DNA from: JBMCLJ01 sp048615375
GTDB lineage: Bacteria; Patescibacteriota; Dojkabacteria; JAOAGR01
DNA length: 8,330 nt
Assembly (NCBI GenBank): GCA_048615375.1
Contig: JBMCLJ010000061.1
Span: 1 to 8,330 of the forward strand
Direction: 5' to 3'
The position numbers and the translations under genes are program-made. Below the pieces are notes generated by a model. That model was not told the DNA's origin, did no database searches, and saw nothing but the letters and a program-made list of their open reading frames with translations. Shown here one piece after another: positions 5,313 to 8,330 of this stretch. Every line of letters starts with the position of its first letter. Within the stretch, counting starts at the first letter, position 1.

Positions 5313-6209
5313 ATGGTACAAAAGCACTCCTGGAGTTTTGAGGCAACAGGTACATGGTGGACTATTGATGTGTGGAACGTGCAGGAGGAACGCCTGCGGG
5401 AGATCGAACAAGGTATTGCCCGGAAAGTTCAGTCATTTGAAAACACTTTTTCAAGGTTTAAACCTGACTCACTGGTATCACGATTAAAAGGTCAGGTTGG
5501 GGAATTTGAAGTCGGGGAGGATTTTATAGATTTGCTCAAGTTGTATATGTGCTTTTTTGACATCACCGCGGGGAAGTTTACGCCATTGATTGGTTCTCAG
5601 CTGGAAGAGGCTGGATATGACCAGAATTATTCATTTGCCGGGAGAGTACGACACAATGTTCCAGATCTGATAGCTGTCACTGACATTGTTGATAATAAAA
5701 CTGTCAGGGTCTATTGCCCTGTCAGTTTTGATTTCGGAGCTGTCGGCAAAGGGTTTTTAATCGACTTACTGTCAGGGTGCCTGGTTTCCTGCAGTCTGGG
5801 AGGGTTTTGTGTAGAAGCCGGAGGGGATATGTTTTTTTACAGGAACAATGACAAGTCTGAAAATAGCGCGCCTCCCTATCTTAAAGTGGGTCTGGAACAT
5901 CCGGCCTGCCATGACAGAGTTATCGGGTCTGTGTTCCTTGCACCGAATACCGCAATATGTGGGTCTTCCGGAAACAGGAGGATGTGGGGAAAATACCACC
6001 ACATACTTAACCCTCACAAACTGCGTTCTTCACGACTCATACTTGCGTCATGGGTAGTTTCATCATACGCGGCGCTGGCAGATGCTGCTGCAACTGCTCT
6101 CTTCCTGGCTGAACCCGAAATACTGAGAGGGATGGAGGGGGTAGAGTATTGTGTGGTAGACAGTAATGGGATAAGGACATCAGGAAATAATGTATTTCAC
6201 GTGATATGA
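5313..6209 (+). CDS. apbE: FAD:protein FMN transferase (ApbE)
   Basis: This enzyme transfers FMN from FAD to a Ser or Thr of target proteins, using Mg2+. At 298 residues it is near the family's usual length without a signal region. Motifs in order are: FEATGTWWTI (9-18), FENTFSRFKPDSLVSRL (42-58), DITAGKFTPL (83-92), FDFGAVGKGFLIDLL (139-153), EAGGD (168-172), SSGNRR (218-223), HHILNP (229-234), and ALADAAATA (254-262). Asp257 and Thr261 in that last motif fit the family's metal-binding ADALATA. The protein begins directly with the fold: no signal peptide, lipobox or anchor is visible, whereas many ApbE proteins are exported. The obvious substrate is the FMN_bind protein just upstream. No Shine-Dalgarno motif precedes the ATG. 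The next gene is convergent, 23 bases away, with no clear terminator between. Confidence 0.93.
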   Translation: MVQKHSWSFEATGTWWTIDVWNVQEERLREIEQGIARKVQSFENTFSRFKPDSLVSRLKGQVGEFEVGEDFIDLLKLYMCFFDITAGKFTPLIGSQLEEAGYDQNYSFAGRVRHNVPDLIAVTDIVDNKTVRVYCPVSFDFGAVGKGFLIDLLSGCLVSCSLGGFCVEAGGDMFFYRNNDKSENSAPPYLKVGLEHPACHDRVIGSVFLAPNTAICGSSGNRRMWGKYHHILNPHKLRSSRLILASWVVSSYAALADAAATALFLAEPEILRGMEGVEYCVVDSNGIRTSGNNVFHVI

Positions 6210-6232
6210 TGAAGTTTTTGTTCGAATTGGAA

Positions 6233-7093
6233 TTAGGGTTCTCTACATGTGAATATTGTTTCTGCAGGAAATGGACTAGTTACATACCTCTGTGGGATAC
6301 CAGGATCCTCCACCCATGTGCTAACGGACTCTTGTTCAACTGTAATCGGTCGACCTTCATTGAGCGCGAGTCCAAGTGTATCCGTTTTCGTCGTTGTTAT
6401 TGTTCTCAGTGTTGTATCATTATCATGTCGTATGTCGGTTACCACGTTTGCTTGCGTGGTTACATTTTTGAATGTTGGTACTCCTTCTGAAGATACTCCG
6501 CTGGCAAGCAATGCAGCGAAAGTAACTTTATGTGGCATACCACCCTCACCTATCACCTCTACTGGCTCATCTGGTAAGTTTGAAGTATCCAAATGTGTCC
6601 AATTAAATACAGTAGTACCAGTATGATGATCCAAGTTTCTACCGGGAACAGCATTTAAAGTAACTTCTGTACCATCGGGAAAAATGATGTGTACTATTGG
6701 TGTTCTTTTAGGTATATCTCCTCGGACAATGAAACCAACGTCAGGTTTTGTACAACGGAGTCGAGCATCTTTGTATAGAGTCGGATCAACATTTGTAGGT
6801 CGTTGGCTATCGAGTACTACATTGTCTGGTTCGGGTGGGTATCCAGCTACAGTAGTAGGAGAAAATGAAAATTGGCAAGCCGTTAATCCCAAGAGTAGTA
6901 ACCCAGTCAGTAGATACTTGCTTGCTGTTTCGGCAGCTTGTCGAGCATGTTGCGGTATAACACTAATATCAATACCATGTAAAAGCCCAAAACCATGTAC
7001 ACCGCCCAATACCTTGAGTGTCAACTCAGCAGAGGGGGGAGGTGCATTGTTCAGGTTTTTATTTATACTAGGCTGTAAATGTGATAATTCCAT
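6233..7093 (-). CDS. Unrecognised membrane-anchored or lipobox-containing protein
   Basis: I do not recognise this 286-residue protein. A 59-residue polar N-terminus is followed by a hydrophobic segment YLLTGLLLLGLTAC (60-73) that ends in LTAC, a good lipobox with Cys73. The N-terminus is far longer than a normal lipoprotein signal; no internal Met shortens it, and the promoter (TATAAT at 7107-7112) supports the ATG at 7093. The protein may therefore be N-in with a membrane anchor, or be lipidated after an unusual signal, or use an unseen GTG/TTG start. The region after residue 73 looks exported and strand-rich: PPEPDN, VGFIVRGDIPKRTPIVHIIF (119-138), FPDGTEVTLNAVPGRN (138-153), and a Thr-rich stretch 226-240 (NDTTLRTITTTKTDT). 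Cys114 and Cys283 could form a disulfide. It is convergent with apbE; no functional link is evident. Confidence 0.68.
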   Translation of the reverse strand: MELSHLQPSINKNLNNAPPPSAELTLKVLGGVHGFGLLHGIDISVIPQHARQAAETASKYLLTGLLLLGLTACQFSFSPTTVAGYPPEPDNVVLDSQRPTNVDPTLYKDARLRCTKPDVGFIVRGDIPKRTPIVHIIFPDGTEVTLNAVPGRNLDHHTGTTVFNWTHLDTSNLPDEPVEVIGEGGMPHKVTFAALLASGVSSEGVPTFKNVTTQANVVTDIRHDNDTTLRTITTTKTDTLGLALNEGRPITVEQESVSTWVEDPGIPQRYVTSPFPAETIFTCREP

Positions 7094-7127
7094 TGTTTGC
7101 TGTGTGATTATATATAGTAGTATTATA
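7094..7127 (-). promoter_or_regulatory. Tandem -10 boxes upstream of the 6233-7093 gene
   Basis: Two perfect TATAAT boxes on the minus strand at 7107-7112 and 7122-7127. The nearer one lies 13 bases before the ATG, predicting a leader of about six to seven bases; the farther one about 21. No Shine-Dalgarno sequence (CACACAGCAAACA precedes the ATG). Confidence 0.5.
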
Positions 7128-7393
7128 GCATATAGCCTATAAAAATCAAATTACGTACTATATACAATTGTTCTGCTTGCTAGCCATAAGTAGAATAATG
7201 CTTCCCGATTCGGGAACTGACAAGGCCTGGGTTTTCCACATGATGTGTAAATGTCAGATACAGAAGCGTTCTGCATCCGAAGGTTGTCTGTGTGCAGGTG
7301 TTTATCTGATCGCTGTGTTGTCGTGTGACTCGGCCTGACCTTTTTATTCTGTGGAAACTGACATATGGGGAAAGTATTGACATCTGGCAGGAG
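7094..7393. other. 300-base intergenic region
   Basis: Besides the two -10 boxes at its left end, it holds a perfect inverted repeat TTCCCGATTCGGGAA (7202-7216) and CACATGATGTG (7237-7247). Neither is followed by a T-run on either strand, so they are not standard terminators. I found no tRNA and no believable gene; the reading frame on the minus strand from 7494 to 7180 is out of frame inside the neighbouring gene and looks like no protein I know. Confidence 0.5.
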
Positions 7394-8134
7394 TCAGTTT
7401 TTGTTTGTCCATTTTGCGAAAATTGCGTTGAAATTTTCAAACAATATGTTCCTGACTCTGTAGTACTCATTGCTTGTATAGGGCGTGTTTCCAATGCAGA
7501 AAGTGCTGTCTGTCAGGTTGAAAGAAAACATGCAATGCTTACAGTTTTTACAGTCCCGAAGAAAAAAGCTGCTTTTAATACCCAGAGAATTCGTGATATT
7601 AAATGAGTAGCTACAATCACTCGAATCGATAATTCTCATGCAATACTCCGCGTTACGTGCGTTATGTGACGCGCTTACACGATACGAATTGGTAATATGC
7701 GAGCTGAAGGAAATATTATGACAGTTATGGATTTCCTGAGACCGGAATACATGTGCAGACGAAAATACCCGTGATGACTGGTATATTTCATGTCCAGGTA
7801 TAAATGTTTCTGAGAAATTAACATTGCACCTGTCAGCCAGCAAAAGTAAATCTTCGATCGAAGAAATGTCTGTAGTTCCTTCAAATACTCGTTCATAATT
7901 TTCCGGCTTCATACGAGGAGAAAGAGTGATACTGTTTTTATAGTATCTATTGCGGTAGACAATTTCTCCATTATCCTGGGAAGTTTCCTGGACAGGATAG
8001 GGGATCTCATCGGCAAACTGCTCTGTAAACTCAGACAGTGAAGCAAATGGTGCTTGAATCCCAATAATTTTTCTAAAGATGCCCTGAATATCTTCCAGGA
8101 CAGAATAGTATATGTTTTGCTCGATATCAGGCAT
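7394..8134 (-). CDS. Triplet-repeat Ser/Cys-rich protein, probable beta-solenoid
   Basis: A 246-residue protein. Residues 1-114 are an ordinary, partly helical region of unknown fold. Residues 115-216 fall into 34 successive three-residue units whose third residue is almost always I, V, L, A, S or C, for example QEI HNC HNI SFS SHI TNS. In the first 14 units hydrophobic and small residues alternate, giving a six-residue period. Near the end Cys195, Cys198 and Cys201 form CKNCKHC, and Cys213 follows. The end (TFCIGNTPYTSNEYYRVRN, 211-229) recalls Cys-triplet proteins common in CPR genomes, some annotated 'Caib/baif family', which I know only as uncharacterised. Regular third-position burial suggests a solenoid; the Cys cluster could bind metal. 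It starts at the ATG at 8134, five bases after a TATAAT. The gene follows the DHHA1 gene by 21 bases. Confidence 0.75.
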   Translation of the reverse strand: MPDIEQNIYYSVLEDIQGIFRKIIGIQAPFASLSEFTEQFADEIPYPVQETSQDNGEIVYRNRYYKNSITLSPRMKPENYERVFEGTTDISSIEDLLLLADRCNVNFSETFIPGHEIYQSSRVFSSAHVFRSQEIHNCHNISFSSHITNSYRVSASHNARNAEYCMRIIDSSDCSYSFNITNSLGIKSSFFLRDCKNCKHCMFSFNLTDSTFCIGNTPYTSNEYYRVRNILFENFNAIFAKWTNKN

Positions 8135-8139
8135 AGTAC

Positions 8140-8145
8140 ATTATA
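8140..8145 (-). promoter_or_regulatory. -10 box of the triplet-repeat gene, leaderless spacing
   Basis: A perfect TATAAT on the minus strand, with five bases (GTACT) before the ATG at 8134, so transcription should begin at the start codon itself. It lies in the 21-base gap after the DHHA1 gene. No convincing -35 was seen. Confidence 0.5.
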
Positions 8146-8155
8146 GTACAAGCAC

Positions 8156-8330
8156 TCAAGAAAATTGAGAACCAGTATCTGTAACTTTCTTCACGTATAA
8201 TCTCTGCAGGTACTCTGTTATTTTTGTTTCTACTTCATGTATAGGCAGGTCAATTACTGCACCGGCAGCTTTTGTATGTCCGCCACCCCCAAAGTACGCG
8301 GCAATTTTGCTCAGATCTTTATCATTCCCG
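8156..8330 (-). CDS. DHH/DHHA1-family phosphoesterase, C-terminal end (runs off the window)
   Basis: The last 57 residues of a longer protein: GNDKDLSKIAAYFGGGGHTK followed by AAGAVIDLP and a helical end to QFS, stop TGA at 8156-8158. The GGGGHTKAAG motif is the substrate-binding signature of the DHHA1 domain, found at the end of NrnA (nanoRNase and pAp phosphatase) and RecJ-like enzymes. The compact ending, with one helix after the motif, fits NrnA-type proteins better than full RecJ, but the catalytic DHH domain is outside the window, so the member cannot be fixed. The stop lies 21 bases before the triplet-repeat gene on the same strand. Confidence 0.85.
   Translation of the reverse strand, partial: GNDKDLSKIAAYFGGGGHTKAAGAVIDLPIHEVETKITEYLQRLYVKKVTDTGSQFS

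Noticed and set aside
7202..7216. TTCCCGATTCGGGAA as an intrinsic terminator or tRNA arm
   Set aside because: No T-run follows on either strand, the loop is too short for a T-arm, and no cloverleaf can be built around it.
7180..7494. A 104-codon minus-strand frame across the end of the triplet-repeat gene
   Set aside because: Its first part is out of frame within the triplet-repeat gene, and the rest resembles no known protein. No promoter or start context supports it.
1388..8330. UGA recoding as in Gracilibacteria or Absconditabacteria
   Set aside because: TGA ends several genes exactly where their families should end, such as apbE and the DHHA1 protein, and no in-frame TGA interrupts any conserved gene.
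1..8330. Insertion sequence, integrase, phage, CRISPR or rRNA genes
   Set aside because: No transposase or integrase motif, no direct repeat array and no rRNA-like stretch was found on either strand.

Overview
The window looks like chromosomal DNA from a bacterium of the candidate phyla radiation (Patescibacteria). The evidence is indirect: small single-domain genes, a triplet-patterned Cys/Ser protein of a kind I associate with these genomes, a DUF11-type surface protein with a sortase-like tail, and no visible Shine-Dalgarno motif at any start. Several genes end in TGA (DUF11 protein, NqrB-like protein, ApbE, triplet protein, DHHA1 protein), so TGA is a normal stop and a UGA-recoded lineage is excluded. 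No mobile element, CRISPR array, rRNA or tRNA was seen.

Layout. 1-620 (-): N-terminal two-thirds of the EF-G G domain region (fusA), cut by the window edge. 660-1124 (-): rpsG (S7), with its own promoter and a structured leader; rpsL is not next to it. 1388-2011 (-): exported DUF11-like surface protein ending in TPKSG, a membrane segment and lysines. 2136-3116 (+): an APH/choline-kinase-fold-like protein that seems to have lost its catalytic residues. It overlaps tail-to-tail with 3103-3360 (-), a DUF167-like small protein, which is translationally overlapped by the upstream ribbon-helix-helix gene 3350-3628 (-).

3737-4726 (-), 4813-5292 (+) and 5313-6209 (+) form a divergent flavin redox cluster: an NqrB/RnfD-like membrane protein, a membrane-anchored FMN-binding-domain protein with a flavinylation-type motif, and ApbE, the FAD:protein FMN transferase that would attach FMN to it. 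Together they suggest a minimal transmembrane electron-transfer module without the other Nqr/Rnf subunits.

6233-7093 (-) is an unrecognised membrane-anchored or lipobox-containing protein. 7094-7393 is a 300-base gap. 7394-8134 (-) is a protein with 34 consecutive three-residue units, probably a beta-solenoid. 8156-8330 (-) is the C-terminus of a DHH/DHHA1 phosphoesterase (NrnA/RecJ-like).

A recurring feature is the position of the TATAAT-like -10 box. At three genes it lies 5-6 bases before the ATG, which predicts leaderless mRNAs, and at three others it predicts leaders of only about 2-9 bases. This fits the absence of Shine-Dalgarno sequences.
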